Origin: Xanthobacteraceae bacterium
GTDB lineage: Bacteria > Pseudomonadota > Alphaproteobacteria > Rhizobiales > Xanthobacteraceae
DNA: 64,000 bases
Direction: 5' to 3'
Assembly (NCBI GenBank): GCA_031291445.1
Contig: JARLJA010000195.1
Location: 24,062-88,061 of the forward strand
Shown here piece after piece: positions 17,483 to 28,465 of the stretch. The number at the start of each line of letters is the position of its first letter. Within the stretch, counting starts at the first letter, position 1. The notes beneath the pieces are model-generated. The model had not been told where the DNA came from. It was given only the letters and a program-made list of their open reading frames with translations, and ran no database searches. A program made the position numbers and the translations under genes.

Positions 17483-18292
17483 CTAGTGGACCGCCTGCCG
17501 GTCGACCCGCGGCTCGCTGCGATAGATCGCCAGATCGCGCGAGCCGGTGAAGATCGCGCGCGGCTTCAGCCCGTAGAAGCGGCGGATCGAATGGGAGAAG
17601 TGGGTCGAGTCCGGATAGCCGATATCCTGGGCCAGATGCGCGAAATTGAGGTCCTCGTTGACGAAGTGAAGCAGGTGGCGCGCCCGCTTCCAGGCCCGGA
17701 AGGCGCGGAAGCAGACCCCGGTCTCGTCCTTGAACAGGTGCAGGAAGCGCGACTGCGACAGCCCGGTCTCGCGGGCGCAGTCCTGCGCCGTCATTGCCCG
17801 CTCGGGATTTTCAACCAGGCGGGCGACGGTGGCGGCCACCCTGGGATCGAGGTGGCGCGGACGCAGCGGCGCCCCGAAAACGATCCGGTCGAACTCGGCG
17901 GTGGTCATCTCGGCCGGTCGCAGGGCACCGACGCGGATGCCGTCATACACCGCGCCGATGCGTTGCCGGACCGCTGCACCGTCGGGCCCGGCAAGCCGGC
18001 TCGCCAGGACCGCCAAGTCCGCCGACGGCACGGTCTCGGGTTCGATGATGACGCACACCACCGTCGGGTGGTCGCTCACCACCGTGTGGGAAACGTAGGG
18101 TGGCACCACCGCCATGGTGGTCGCGCGGTCGGACCGGCCGTCGCGCGTGACCGTCAGGCTGCCCTCAAGGGCGCAGTAGATATGAAAGCCGCCGGAGGTC
18201 TTTCCCCGCGGCCGACCGAGCAACCCGGCATAGAACACCCGCTGCGGACTGATCAGCATCAGGTGGCCGGACGGACGGCGCTCGCTCTTCAT
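17483..18292 (-). CDS. AraC-family transcriptional regulator
   Basis: Regulator of 269 residues with an N-terminal cupin-like sensor half and a C-terminal pair of helix-turn-helix motifs (AQDCARETGLSQSRFLHLFKDETG and FAHLAQDIGYPDSTHFSHSIRRFYG). It lies upstream of, and on the same strand as, the BKACE-carboxylase operon, with a 116-base gap, and downstream of the acyl-CoA dehydrogenase, so it is the best candidate for the local regulator. GGGAGAG precedes the ATG. Confidence 0.88.
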   Translation of the reverse strand: MKSERRPSGHLMLISPQRVFYAGLLGRPRGKTSGGFHIYCALEGSLTVTRDGRSDRATTMAVVPPYVSHTVVSDHPTVVCVIIEPETVPSADLAVLASRLAGPDGAAVRQRIGAVYDGIRVGALRPAEMTTAEFDRIVFGAPLRPRHLDPRVAATVARLVENPERAMTAQDCARETGLSQSRFLHLFKDETGVCFRAFRAWKRARHLLHFVNEDLNFAHLAQDIGYPDSTHFSHSIRRFYGLKPRAIFTGSRDLAIYRSEPRVDRQAVH

Positions 18293-18490
18293 GGTCTCTC
18301 CCGGAACAGTCTTGTCGTGGAACCGACCGCCGCGGGAGCCGCGACGGAATCAGGATGCCACCACCCCTCTGCGGGGGCGCCGGGAGCATACATCAATCGA
18401 AGGCGATGTCATCGCCGCACAAAGCGCTGCGATATCAAAATGGTGAACTCTCGCGGATGCGGGTCACAAATCCGTCGCCGGAGCGTATTT

Positions 18491-19669
<1,179 letters not shown>

Positions 19670-19836
19670 TCTGCGGCTGACGCCGCTTCAATGATGCGAA
19701 TTGAGGCACCAATCTTGCGTTAAGTCGCTGGTCCGCACCGGGCACCCCGGCGCGCGGCAGACACCGATTGATCAAACCGGCGGAATGGGTTCAGATAGCA
19801 AGGTCCAAGCCTGTCCTCGGAGCCGCGGGAGCCGTC

Positions 19837-20574
19837 GTGACCATCAAAGCCGTCGTGTTCGACGCCTACGGCACTCTGTACGATGTCCAGTCCGTCGCCG
19901 ACGTGGCCGAGCAGTGCTTTCCCGGCCACGGCGACGTCATCACCCAGATCTGGCGCTTGAAGCAGCTCGAATATACCTGGCTGCGCTCATTGATGGAACG
20001 CTACGAGGACTTTACCACGGTGACGCGGGAATCGCTCGTCTTCACGCTGCGCAGCCTCGGCCTCGCCCAGGAGCCTGCCGTCGTCGCACGGCTGATGGAG
20101 CGCTATCTGCGGCTCGATCCCTACCCGGACGCAGGCTCCACGCTCGCGGCGCTCGGCCGCTACCAGCGCGCGATCCTCTCGAACGGCAGCCCGGCGATGC
20201 TGAAGGCGCTGGTGAAGGCGACCGGCCTCAACCAGCTTCTCGACGCCACCATCAGCGTCGATGCCCGCAAGGTGTTCAAGCCCAGCCCATTGGCCTACAC
20301 CCTGATCGAACAGGTGCTCGGGACCCCGCCGGCCGAGGTGTTGTTCGTGTCCTCGAACCCGTTCGACGTCTGTGGCGCCAAGTCCTTCGGACTCAACGTC
20401 GCATGGATCGAGCGCGTGCCGGCCGCGGCCCTGGTGCAAGACCTCGCGCAACGCGATCGCATCGCCCCGCGAACGCTCTTCAATATCCTGCGGGCCCAGC
20501 CCGAAGAGCTGGGATTTGCCCCCGACTACCGCGTCAGTGCGCTGGCCGACCTGCCGGCCATCGTCGCCGGCTGA
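19837..20574 (+). CDS. Haloacid dehalogenase, type II (L-2-haloacid dehalogenase family)
   Basis: HAD-superfamily hydrolase of 245 residues. The signature set of type II 2-haloacid dehalogenases is complete: nucleophile Asp9 in VVFDAYGTLYD, the serine of LSNGSP, the lysine of KVFKPSP and the SSNPFD motif. These enzymes hydrolyse L-2-haloacids to D-2-hydroxyacids. The GTG at 19837 gives the canonical N-terminus MTIKAVVFD; an upstream ATG would add 23 unlikely residues. It is divergent from the acyl-CoA dehydrogenase and followed, 85 bases on, by the nitronate-monooxygenase-like gene. Confidence 0.88.
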   Translation: MTIKAVVFDAYGTLYDVQSVADVAEQCFPGHGDVITQIWRLKQLEYTWLRSLMERYEDFTTVTRESLVFTLRSLGLAQEPAVVARLMERYLRLDPYPDAGSTLAALGRYQRAILSNGSPAMLKALVKATGLNQLLDATISVDARKVFKPSPLAYTLIEQVLGTPPAEVLFVSSNPFDVCGAKSFGLNVAWIERVPAAALVQDLAQRDRIAPRTLFNILRAQPEELGFAPDYRVSALADLPAIVAG

Positions 20575-20659
20575 CCAGCGACGGCGCGGCGATCGCCGCA
20601 GCGTAATTCACCAGCCACCCGGGCTCTCGGCCCGCAAGCAAACACCAGGGAGAGACTGC

Positions 20660-21631
20660 ATGAAGACCCGCATCACCGAACTGTTCGGCATCCGGCACCC
20701 GATCATTCAGGGGGGAATGCACTATGTCGGCTTCGCCGAACTGGCCGCGGCGGTCTCCGATGCGGGTGGGCTCGGCATCATCACGGGGCTGACGCAGAAG
20801 ACGCCCGAACTGCTGGCCAGGGAAATCGCCCGCTGCCGCGACATGACGGACCAGCCTTTCGGCGTCAACCTGACCTTCCTGCCGGCCTTCACCGCGCCGC
20901 CCTATCCCGAATACATCGCCGCCATCAGGGAGGGCGGCGTCAAGATCGTCGAGACCGCCGGCCGCAGCCCGGAGCAGTACATGCCGGCCCTCAAGGCCGC
21001 GAACATCAAGGTCATCCACAAGTGCACCTCGGTGCGCCATTCGCTGAAGGCGGAGAGCATCGGCTGCGACGCGGTCAGCGTCGACGGCTTCGAATGCGGC
21101 GGTCACCCCGGCGAGGACGACGTGCCCAACATGATTCTGCTGCCGCGGGCCGCCGACGAGCTCAAGATCCCGTTCGTGGCCTCCGGCGGCATGGCCGATG
21201 CCCGCAGCCTGGTGGCGGCGCTGGCGATGGGCGCCGAGGGCATCAACATGGGCACGCGCTTCATCGCGACCAAGGAAGCCCCGGTCCACGACAACGTCAA
21301 ACGGGCGATCGTCGCCGCGACCGAGCTCGACACCCGGCTGATCATGCGCACGCTGCGCAACACCGAACGCGTCATGCGCAACAAGGCTGTCGACCACCTG
21401 ATCGCGATCGAGCGCGAGAAAGGCAGCAGCCTCAAGATCGACGACATCATCGAGGAAGTCGCGGGCGTCTATCCCAAGGTCATGGTCAATGGCGACCTCG
21501 ACGCCGGCGCCTGGAGCTGCGGCATGGTGGTCGGCCTGATCAACGACGTCCCGAGCGTCAAGGAGCTGATCGACCGCATCATGGCCGATGCCGACCGGCT
21601 GATCCGCGGGCGGCTCGCCGCTCTGGTGTAA
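20660..21631 (+). CDS. Nitronate monooxygenase / NAD(P)H:flavin oxidoreductase family protein
   Basis: FMN-dependent TIM-barrel enzyme of 323 residues of the 2-nitropropane dioxygenase family. The N-terminus has the typical IRHPIIQGGMHYVGFAELAAA, and the phosphate-binding part has ASGGMADARSLVAALAMGAEG. Members oxidise nitronates or act as NADH:quinone reductases, and only assays separate them. The ATG follows AGGGAGAGA. It follows the dehalogenase on the same strand and converges on the chemoreceptor gene. Confidence 0.85.
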   Translation: MKTRITELFGIRHPIIQGGMHYVGFAELAAAVSDAGGLGIITGLTQKTPELLAREIARCRDMTDQPFGVNLTFLPAFTAPPYPEYIAAIREGGVKIVETAGRSPEQYMPALKAANIKVIHKCTSVRHSLKAESIGCDAVSVDGFECGGHPGEDDVPNMILLPRAADELKIPFVASGGMADARSLVAALAMGAEGINMGTRFIATKEAPVHDNVKRAIVAATELDTRLIMRTLRNTERVMRNKAVDHLIAIEREKGSSLKIDDIIEEVAGVYPKVMVNGDLDAGAWSCGMVVGLINDVPSVKELIDRIMADADRLIRGRLAALV

Positions 21632-21684
21632 CCGGTCACACGAAGCTCCGCGGCACGGCCACCGAGCGTCTGGCCGAAAACGAC

Positions 21685-21717
21685 GACGCGCCGCCCCGGA
21701 GCCCGGGACGGCGCGTC
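21685..21717 (-). terminator. Strong hairpin between convergent genes, probable terminator
   Basis: A 33-base inverted repeat forms a GC-rich stem of about 15 bp with one mismatch and a three-base AGC loop. AAAACGAC on its left gives a T-run for leftward transcripts, and AAACAA follows on the right. It lies between the convergent nitronate-monooxygenase-like and chemoreceptor genes and best fits termination of the chemoreceptor transcript. Confidence 0.65.
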
Positions 21718-21735
21718 AAACAACTCCGCGTCGGG

Positions 21736-23424
21736 TCAGGCGGCGCGTACCTGCGACAGGAACTCGTCGACGGCGGAACGCAGCCGCCCCGCCTGCTGGT
21801 CGAGGTCGCGGGCCCCGTCGAGCACCATCGTGGCCGCATCTCCGGTCGCGGAGGCGGCGGCGCTGACGCCGCCGATATGGCTCGTGATGTTGCTCGACCC
21901 CTCGGCCGCCGACTGGATGTTGCGGGCGATTTCGCGGGTCGCGGCGCCCTGCTCCTCCACGGCCGACGAAATCGTCACCGAGATCTCGCTCATCTTGCCG
22001 ATGGTGCCGGCGATGCCCTGAATGGCCGCGACCGCCTGGCCGGTCGTCGCCTGCATGTTGGTGACCTGCGCGGAGATCTCTTCGGTCGCCTTCGCGGTCT
22101 GGGTCGCCAGCGCCTTGACCTCCGAGGCCACCACCGCGAAGCCGCGGCCGGCCTCGCCGGCGCGCGCCGCCTCGATGGTGGCGTTGAGCGCCAGCAGGTT
22201 GGTCTGCTCGGCGATCGACTGGATCAGCTGGACCACGGCGCCGATCTTTTCCGCCCCACCGGACAGCAGCTGCACGGTCGAGTTGGTCTGTTGCGCCTCC
22301 TCGACCGCGCGGCGCGCGATCTCGTTGGACTGCAGGACCTGGCGCGAGATTTCGGCGACGGAGGCGGAGAGCTCCTCGGCCGCCGCGGCGACGGTCTGTA
22401 CGTTGCCGAGCGCCTGCTCCGAGACGGAACTGACGGTGGTGGCGCGCTGGCTGGCGTCTCCCGCGGTCGCCGTCATGCGCTCTGCGGTCGCCTGCATGTC
22501 GGCGGCGGACGTCGCCACCGCGCGCACCACGCCATTGACGCTGTGCTCGAAGCCGTCGGCGAGCGCGGTCATCGCGGCGCGCCGTTCGGCCGCGGTCCGC
22601 TCCTTGGCGGCTTCCTCCTGCTGTTCCATTGCGCGGATCCGGATCGCGTTGTCCTTGAACACCTGGACCGCCGCCGCCATGGTGCCGATCTCGTCGCGAC
22701 GGCCCGCGCCCAGCACCGGCGCGTCCAGATCACCCTCGGCCAGCTTGCGCATGCTCTCTCCGAGATGCGCCAGAGGCTTGCTGATGCTGCGAGCCACCAC
22801 CCAGGCGCCGAGGCCGGTCGCAACCGCGATCGCGAGAATGGCGAGTCCGAGCGACCACACGATGGGCGACAGCTTGGCGTCGAGGTCGTCGAGATAGGCC
22901 CCGGTGCCGACGAACGCGTTCCAGCCCGGAATCGCCTCGGCGAAGGACATCTTGCGCTGCATTTCCGTTCCGCCGGGCTTGTGGAATTCGTAGCGCAGCG
23001 TGACGTCGCCCCCGGCGGCAACGCCGTCCCGCAGTTCCCGCGTCAAGGCGCGCCCGTTGGCCTGAACGTCCAGCCGATTGGAGCCGATCATCTTCGGGTC
23101 TGGCGCGGAAAGGGTCACGCCGTCCATGGTGTAGGCGAAGATGTAGCCCGCGCCGTTGTCGTATTTCAGCGTCTGCGCCCGCTTGGAGAACTCCTGGATC
23201 GCGGCCTCCTTGGTCATCTGCCCGGCGTCGACCTGGGCCTGCAGGCCGGCAGCGAGCGACTTGCCGATGTCCGCAATGGCGCGGGTCTGGTCGATCCGGG
23301 ATTGCAGGATTTCGTTGCTCATCAACCGCGACGCTTCGAGACCGGCCGCGCACAGGCCCAACAGGGCAATGACGACGAGTACGCCGACCTTGGCTGCGAT
23401 CGGCAGATTGTTCAGCCACTTCAT
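21736..23424 (-). CDS. Methyl-accepting chemotaxis protein with single Cache domain
   Basis: Inner-membrane chemoreceptor of 562 residues. A first membrane segment (about 10-30) is followed by a periplasmic single-Cache sensor with the [17 protein letters not shown] signature, a second membrane segment near 185-205, a HAMP domain, and a cytoplasmic signalling domain whose hairpin tip [19 protein letters not shown] is intact. It would relay small-molecule (often carboxylic-acid) binding to CheA. The start was set at the ATG with MKWLNNL, preceded by GAGGA. No che genes are nearby. Confidence 0.92.
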   Translation of the reverse strand: MKWLNNLPIAAKVGVLVVIALLGLCAAGLEASRLMSNEILQSRIDQTRAIADIGKSLAAGLQAQVDAGQMTKEAAIQEFSKRAQTLKYDNGAGYIFAYTMDGVTLSAPDPKMIGSNRLDVQANGRALTRELRDGVAAGGDVTLRYEFHKPGGTEMQRKMSFAEAIPGWNAFVGTGAYLDDLDAKLSPIVWSLGLAILAIAVATGLGAWVVARSISKPLAHLGESMRKLAEGDLDAPVLGAGRRDEIGTMAAAVQVFKDNAIRIRAMEQQEEAAKERTAAERRAAMTALADGFEHSVNGVVRAVATSAADMQATAERMTATAGDASQRATTVSSVSEQALGNVQTVAAAAEELSASVAEISRQVLQSNEIARRAVEEAQQTNSTVQLLSGGAEKIGAVVQLIQSIAEQTNLLALNATIEAARAGEAGRGFAVVASEVKALATQTAKATEEISAQVTNMQATTGQAVAAIQGIAGTIGKMSEISVTISSAVEEQGAATREIARNIQSAAEGSSNITSHIGGVSAAASATGDAATMVLDGARDLDQQAGRLRSAVDEFLSQVRAA

Positions 23425-23702
23425 TGGGAGGGTCCTCGGGAGAGATGCCGTCAAACCGGCACGACTACGCGGTAAAATACTATTGAAAACGTGAGAACTT
23501 TCTTAACCGCACGGCAATCGCAGCATTCGTTCGGAGCGCATGCCGGATCGACCGCGCGCGGCAAATGCATGACACCACGCGCGTTGCAGCGCCGGCGAGC
23601 CTTGTGGTTCCAAATAAGAACGGTAAGCTGTGCGCGAAAGCCACAAATCATCGGTCCGGAAGTGACTTGGCTGCCGGGCCGCCAAGCGACGGATGGTTCT
23701 GC

Positions 23703-24206
23703 ATGCGATGGGATGCGCTGGAAGACGAGTCCTGCTCGATCTCGCGAACACTCGCGGTGATTGGTGACCGCTGGAGCATTCTCGTTCTGCGCGACTGCTT
23801 CCTGCGTGTGCGGCGGTTCGAGGAGTTTCAGTCGCGCCTCGGTATCACCCGTCATCTGCTGGCCGACCGCCTCAAGAAGCTGGTGCGCCACGGCGTGCTG
23901 CGGCGGGTTCCGTACCAGACGAGCCCCAAGCGCCACGAATATGTGCTGACCCAGAAGGGACTGGATCTCTACCCGATCCTGATGGCGGTGGTGCACTGGG
24001 GCGACATCCACATGGCCGACGAGCGTGGTCGACCGCTGCTGCACCGGCACAAGACCTGCGGGCACCTGTTCAACCCGGTGATGGTCTGCTCGGAATGCGG
24101 CGAGCCGCTGAAGGCGCGCGAGGTTGAAATCCAGCCGGGACCGGGCGCCCAATCCGGAGATCACCCCGCGGTCAGCGCGGTCCAGCGCGCCCGGCAGGCC
24201 TCGTGA
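23703..24206 (+). CDS. HxlR-family transcriptional regulator
   Basis: Winged-helix regulator of 167 residues. The HxlR core is clear: CSISRTLAVIGDRWSILVLRD, FEEFQSRLGITRHLLADRLK and a wing ending at YVLTQKGLDLYPIL. The C-terminal part has a C-x9-C-x2-C pattern (CGHLFNPVMVCSECG) that could bind zinc. The start at 23703 gives the family's usual N-terminus; the frame stays open further upstream without a ribosome site. It is divergent from the chemoreceptor and convergent with the ketopantoate-reductase-like gene. Its target is unknown. Confidence 0.88.
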   Translation: MRWDALEDESCSISRTLAVIGDRWSILVLRDCFLRVRRFEEFQSRLGITRHLLADRLKKLVRHGVLRRVPYQTSPKRHEYVLTQKGLDLYPILMAVVHWGDIHMADERGRPLLHRHKTCGHLFNPVMVCSECGEPLKAREVEIQPGPGAQSGDHPAVSAVQRARQAS

Positions 24207-24306
24207 CCGGGATCGCGAGGGCGCGCCAGCGCCGCCCGCCGACCAGGCCGGGAGGAGCATAAGGCTCCATCTTAGAACTGGTCGGCCGGCGCCGGGATCC
24301 GGCTCG

Positions 24307-25245
24307 TCATCCCGCCCGCCCCCCGCTCTCCCGCGCCCGGCGGGCCTCGTAGGCCTTCAGATGGGCATAGGCGATACGTAACAGCGCCTGCGGGCCGAGC
24401 TGATCGCCGCCGCGACGCAGGAGATCGCCGACGATGTGATCGGCCTCGATCCGGCCGCCGCGCTCGACGTCCCGCAGCATCGACGCCGTCAGCACGGAGC
24501 CGGCGGCCGAGAGCATCGCCCGGAAGCGATCGAGCACCGGTGTGCGGGGCGCAAAACCGTTGCGCGTCGCGACGGCGGCGCATTCGTCGAGCAGCATCAG
24601 CGGCAACGCCCCCGCGCCGGCCGCGATGATGTCGCCGATCGCCGCGCGCATCAGGCAGGTCATGCCGGCCGCGGCGGCGATGAACACCCACTTCTCCCAC
24701 ATATCCAGCAGAATGGTTTCGCTCGTCTGCGCCGTGAATCTGGCGCCGGACAGCGCTGCGGCGACGCGCATCAGCCGCTCGGAGCGGCCGCCCTGCTGCT
24801 CGCCGAAACTCATGCTGTGCATGTCGTTGAGATGCAGGATGTGGCCGGCGTCGTCGAGGGTGGCGGAGATCGTGCACTGACCACCGAGCACGCGCGCCGC
24901 GCCGAAGCGCGCGTTCAACGCGTCGACATGCGCCATGCCGTTGAGCAGCGGCAGGACGAAGCTGTCGGGACCGACCGCCGCGGCGAAGGACGCGATTGCG
25001 TCGTCGAGGTCATAGGCCTTGCAACTGAGCAGGATGAGATCGTACGGCCCGGCCAGTTGATCGGTGGTGACGATCCTGGGCGCCTCGATCCCGATGTCGC
25101 CGACGGGACTCTTGACGACCAGACCCTGCCGCAGCAGCGCCGCGCGAGCGGGGCGAACCAGAAACGTGACATCGCGCCCGGCCTCGACCAGCCGCGCCCC
25201 GAAATAGCCGCCGACCGCCCCGGCACCGATAACCAGAATTCGCAT
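24307..25245 (-). CDS. 2-dehydropantoate 2-reductase family protein (PanE/ApbA-like)
   Basis: NADPH-dependent reductase of 312 residues. Rossmann motif RILVIGAGAVGGYFGARL at the N-terminus, the family's SCKAYDL and LLNGM stretches, the catalytic lysine in MWEKWVF and the C-terminal ADHIVGDLLRRG are all seen. PanE reduces ketopantoate for coenzyme A synthesis, but several paralogues in this group act on other 2-keto acids, so the symbol is withheld. Single gene, convergent with HxlR; GGGGAA precedes the ATG. Confidence 0.85.
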   Translation of the reverse strand: MRILVIGAGAVGGYFGARLVEAGRDVTFLVRPARAALLRQGLVVKSPVGDIGIEAPRIVTTDQLAGPYDLILLSCKAYDLDDAIASFAAAVGPDSFVLPLLNGMAHVDALNARFGAARVLGGQCTISATLDDAGHILHLNDMHSMSFGEQQGGRSERLMRVAAALSGARFTAQTSETILLDMWEKWVFIAAAAGMTCLMRAAIGDIIAAGAGALPLMLLDECAAVATRNGFAPRTPVLDRFRAMLSAAGSVLTASMLRDVERGGRIEADHIVGDLLRRGGDQLGPQALLRIAYAHLKAYEARRARESGGRAG

Positions 25246-25472
25246 TCCACATTCCCCGTTGATGTTCCTGCTGGCGCCAAGACTGGTGGTCCGGCCCGTG
25301 TTTGTCCATTCGCGTTCGCGCGAGCGGCTGTCGGCCGAGTTCCGTCGGACAGGAGCTAGCGATGCGAATCCTGCGACACGCGATGGTGATGGACGGGATA
25401 TGCGCGAATCAGTCTAATCGGCTCAGCGTTGCGGCTCCGCGCCGACGCGCCAGGGTTCGCGAGCCAGATGGA

Positions 25473-25736
25473 ATGACGACGATGCCGGTTGCCTTGCGCA
25501 GGACGACCTTGTTGATGGCCCTCGTCGCCCCGGCCATCCTGGCCATGGGCGCGACGCTGCCCGCGCGCGGCGGGTCGGTGGCGATCCAACACGAGCCGCC
25601 GGAAGGCGGCATTCGACTGGGCCAACGGGTGCGCGTCGATGACGGCACCTGCCCGGCCGGACAGGTCAAGGAGGTCACTGCCGCACAGCTGACCCCTCAG
25701 GGAATTCTCCGCACCCGCGTCTGCGTCAAGCGCTAA
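25473..25736 (+). CDS. Small exported protein of unknown function
   Basis: Protein of 87 residues: a signal peptide (about 1-30, hydrophobic LLMALVAPAILAMGA) and a short mature domain with LGQRVRVDDGTCPAGQVKEV and a second cysteine in RVCVKR near the end. The two cysteines could form a disulfide in the periplasm. I recall similar short proteins in Bradyrhizobium genomes but cannot give a function. The ATG at 25473 lies just before the signal peptide. It converges on creA with a 27-base gap. Confidence 0.65.
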   Translation: MTTMPVALRRTTLLMALVAPAILAMGATLPARGGSVAIQHEPPEGGIRLGQRVRVDDGTCPAGQVKEVTAAQLTPQGILRTRVCVKR

Positions 25737-25763
25737 CACCCCCGCCTTGAGGGTTCCGCGCTC

Positions 25764-26348
25764 TCACTCGGTGATGAAGTCCGAACATTTCTGGATGGTA
25801 TCGGCCCCGCCCCACGGCATGATCGGCACCGTCGAGGTCGAGTTCTTCGGCGATCCCTCGATCAGCTTGTCGGAATAGACCATGTAGACGAGCACGTTGC
25901 GTTTGGCGTCGCAGCCGCGCACGATCTGCATCTTCTTGAAGAACATCGAGCGGCGGCGCCGGAACATGTCGTCGCCCTGCTGCAACTTCCCCTTGAAACG
26001 GATCGGTCCGATCTGACGGCAGGCCAGCGAGATGTCGGAAACCTCTTCGGCGAGGCCGAGCCAGCCCTTGATCCCGCCCTTTTCGGGAACGGTAAAATGG
26101 CAGGCGACACCTTCGACTTCCGGATCATCGATCCCATAAGTCGCGAGCTTGTCGTTCGGGCTCAGCAGCTTGAAGACCGTCGAGCGGCGGAAGATCAGAT
26201 CCGGCTCATCGGCGGATCGCGCCGGTGCCGACGCCATCACCACTCCAACGAGCAGGATCGCGGCAAGCGGCCACGCCAAGCGCGCCCTCCGCCGCGAACT
26301 ATCCTGTCGGCTGAACGGGTCAAGGCTCGAATTGCGACGAATTGGCAT
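25764..26348 (-). CDS. creA: CreA family protein
   Basis: Exported protein of 194 residues with a long N-terminal signal segment (hydrophobic LAWPLAAILLVGVVMA) and the conserved CreA domain (STVFKLLSPNDKLATYGIDDPEVEGV, then CHFT and the C-terminal cysteine in QKCSDF). CreA is conserved in proteobacteria; its biochemical role is not known. The ATG at 26348 is preferred; an in-frame TTG one codon upstream is also near the GAGGAG site. Transcribed alone, divergent from the L,D-transpeptidase. Confidence 0.88.
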   Translation of the reverse strand: MPIRRNSSLDPFSRQDSSRRRARLAWPLAAILLVGVVMASAPARSADEPDLIFRRSTVFKLLSPNDKLATYGIDDPEVEGVACHFTVPEKGGIKGWLGLAEEVSDISLACRQIGPIRFKGKLQQGDDMFRRRRSMFFKKMQIVRGCDAKRNVLVYMVYSDKLIEGSPKNSTSTVPIMPWGGADTIQKCSDFITE

Positions 26349-26669
26349 CAAGATCCACTCCTCGCCCCGACCAGGGCGGCTTTGTCGGCTGACCTGGAGG
26401 CTGGCTGCTCAGCCCCGCATGGCGTCCATTTAGGCATCTCTCCAGCGTAAGGGAAGGCTGCCGATACCATTGCGAAGGCGTGACCGTTAAGCGCCTGTCA
26501 GGATTTTTTTGTTGAATTGGCCGCAGGATTCAGCCGGGCAGATACCAACGCATCTGGTGAACTTGTTCACGTCCTGCGACACTTACCCATTATGGCGGGG
26601 AGTCAAAGCGTGAGTTGGGATCGGATTGAGACGTCTGCGGCAGGTATCGGCGCCGCGACATGCGGACGC
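26349..26669. other. Divergent intergenic region, creA / L,D-transpeptidase
   Basis: No gene is visible in these 321 bases. They must hold the two divergent promoters. I see the dyad GTGAAC-TT-GTTCAC at 26557-26570 and a run of seven T at 26504-26510, but no clear -35/-10 pair. The transpeptidase frame is open from 26517, but that stretch has no signal-peptide character. Confidence 0.5.
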
Positions 26670-28361
26670 ATGACCAGGATACTGCCCACACTCACGGCCG
26701 CGATCGCGATCGCCGCGGTCCTCGGGCCGGCGCGCGCGACGACGATGTGGCCGGATCAACTGACCGAAGAACAACCCGCCCCGACGGCGCCGCCCGCGGC
26801 CAGCATCAGGAAGCCTGTCAGGAGCCTGCAGCCGCGCGCGATCGTCGGCCAGAAGCACGTTCCTCGCGGCCCGAAGCAGCATGTGAAAATGGCGGGCGCC
26901 CCGCAGGAGGGCGGGAAACCGCACGGTCCGCTGGTGATCGCCGTATCGATCACCAGGCAGCACCTGCGAATCTATGACGCTGACGGGCTGTTCGCCGAAT
27001 CACCGGTCTCGACCGGGATGCGGGGCCATCCGACGCCGATGGGCGTGTTCAGCATCATCCAGAAGAGCAAGTATCACCGCTCCAACATCTACAGCGGCGC
27101 CCCGATGCCCTACATGCAGCGGATCACCTGGTCCGGGGTCGCCATGCACGCCGGCGTCCTGCCCGGGTATCCGGCGTCGCATGGCTGCATCCGCATGCCG
27201 ATGGCGTTCGCCGTCAAGTTGTGGGGCTGGAGCAAGCTCGGCGCCCGCGTGATCGTCGCGCCCGACGACATCGCGCCTCCCGCCGGCATCGCCCATCCCG
27301 TGCTGGTGACCCACGCGGCGCCGCCGCAGCCCGCGCCACCCGTGTCGCCACCGGCCACCCCCGGCGCCCCTGCAGCGCAGACCGAACCCGGTGCCCGGAT
27401 CAGCCATGCGAACGGCACGGCGTCCCTGGTCCCGGACGGCGCGACGGTGCATTCGGACAATGCCGGCCTCCTGACGGATCGGACGCTGCTGCGCCCGTCG
27501 ATCTCGGGCCAGGTGCAGGTCGCCGACGCAGATGCCAACCTGCCATCCGCGTCGCGCGACCAAGGCGCCGTTGCCACCGACACCGCGCCCCAGGCCGGCG
27601 GCGCCTCGGCCGAGCGCCAGCCGGAGCCGACCCCGGCTGCGGCCGAACCCGCTGCCACCGCCGCGGTTGCCGCGACCACATCCAGCGACCCGGCCGCGTC
27701 GGCCGTGACCGCGACCACCACGGCGCCTGAAAATTCCAAGGCCCCGGCCCCGTCCGCCGAACCGGGCAAGACGACGGCGCAAGAGGTCGCACACGGTCCG
27801 CATCCGGGCGACGGCGCTGCCAAGCCTGCCCCTGCGGACAGCGCCGCCGTGGCGAACCCGAAGGATGCATCGCCGGCGCCGACGGCCGCGCCTGCCGAAG
27901 CCGGATCGCCGGCCTCCAGGCGCAATGGCCATGTCGCCGTGCTGATCAGCCGCAAGGCGGGTCGGCTTTACGTGCGTCAGAATTTCGAACCCTGGTTCGA
28001 CGTGCCGATCGTGATCGCCCAGGGCGACCACCCGCTGGGTACCCACGTGTTCACCGCCGCCGCCGATGCCGCCGCCCCCGGCGGCCTGCGCTGGTCGGTG
28101 GTGTCGCTGCCGCAAATGCCCAGGCGGCGCGACGCCGCCGACGAGTCGCGACTCCGGTCCAAGCGGGCCGCGGCCGTCGTCGAGAGCGAACCCGCGCCAC
28201 CACCGGCGCCCGCGGACGTCCTCAATCGGCTGACCATCCCGGCGGACGTCACCGCCAAGCTTGCCGCGGCGCTCGCGCCCGGCGGGTCCATCGTGGTGTC
28301 CGACCAGGGGCCCGGCGACGAAACCGGGCTCGGCACCGACTTCATCGTCCCGCTGCGCTAG
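26670..28361 (+). CDS. L,D-transpeptidase (YkuD-type) with long Ala/Pro-rich linker and second, degenerate domain
   Basis: Exported peptidoglycan cross-linking enzyme of 563 residues. A signal peptide (residues 1-23) is followed by a YkuD domain at about 86-197 with the catalytic set H160, H171 and C173 in SHGCIRM. Residues 200-410 are an Ala/Pro/Thr-rich linker. Residues 412-563 resemble a second YkuD-type fold (VAVLISRKAGRLYVRQNF, PLGTHVFTA) but have no SHGC motif, so this copy is probably non-catalytic. The ATG at 26670 was chosen because the signal peptide begins there. Such proteins form 3-3 cross-links or anchor outer-membrane proteins to peptidoglycan. Confidence 0.88.
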   Translation: MTRILPTLTAAIAIAAVLGPARATTMWPDQLTEEQPAPTAPPAASIRKPVRSLQPRAIVGQKHVPRGPKQHVKMAGAPQEGGKPHGPLVIAVSITRQHLRIYDADGLFAESPVSTGMRGHPTPMGVFSIIQKSKYHRSNIYSGAPMPYMQRITWSGVAMHAGVLPGYPASHGCIRMPMAFAVKLWGWSKLGARVIVAPDDIAPPAGIAHPVLVTHAAPPQPAPPVSPPATPGAPAAQTEPGARISHANGTASLVPDGATVHSDNAGLLTDRTLLRPSISGQVQVADADANLPSASRDQGAVATDTAPQAGGASAERQPEPTPAAAEPAATAAVAATTSSDPAASAVTATTTAPENSKAPAPSAEPGKTTAQEVAHGPHPGDGAAKPAPADSAAVANPKDASPAPTAAPAEAGSPASRRNGHVAVLISRKAGRLYVRQNFEPWFDVPIVIAQGDHPLGTHVFTAAADAAAPGGLRWSVVSLPQMPRRRDAADESRLRSKRAAAVVESEPAPPPAPADVLNRLTIPADVTAKLAAALAPGGSIVVSDQGPGDETGLGTDFIVPLR

Positions 28362-28465
28362 CTAGCCCCGCGGCGTCGGGGGCGACCCCACGTTTCGTCA
28401 CGCGGTGGTGATGCCGGCATGCCACCGATGCATGTAGGCTGCGTACGCTTGATCCGGATCAGCCG

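Noticed and set aside
21022..23475. Long + strand frame opposite the chemoreceptor gene
   Set aside because: It is an antisense reading of the chemoreceptor joined to a shadow of the preceding gene, with no family resemblance.
26476..26510. Weak stem followed by seven T upstream of the L,D-transpeptidase
   Set aside because: Only five base pairs, an 11-base loop, seven bases before the T-run, and no rightward gene upstream that would need a terminator.
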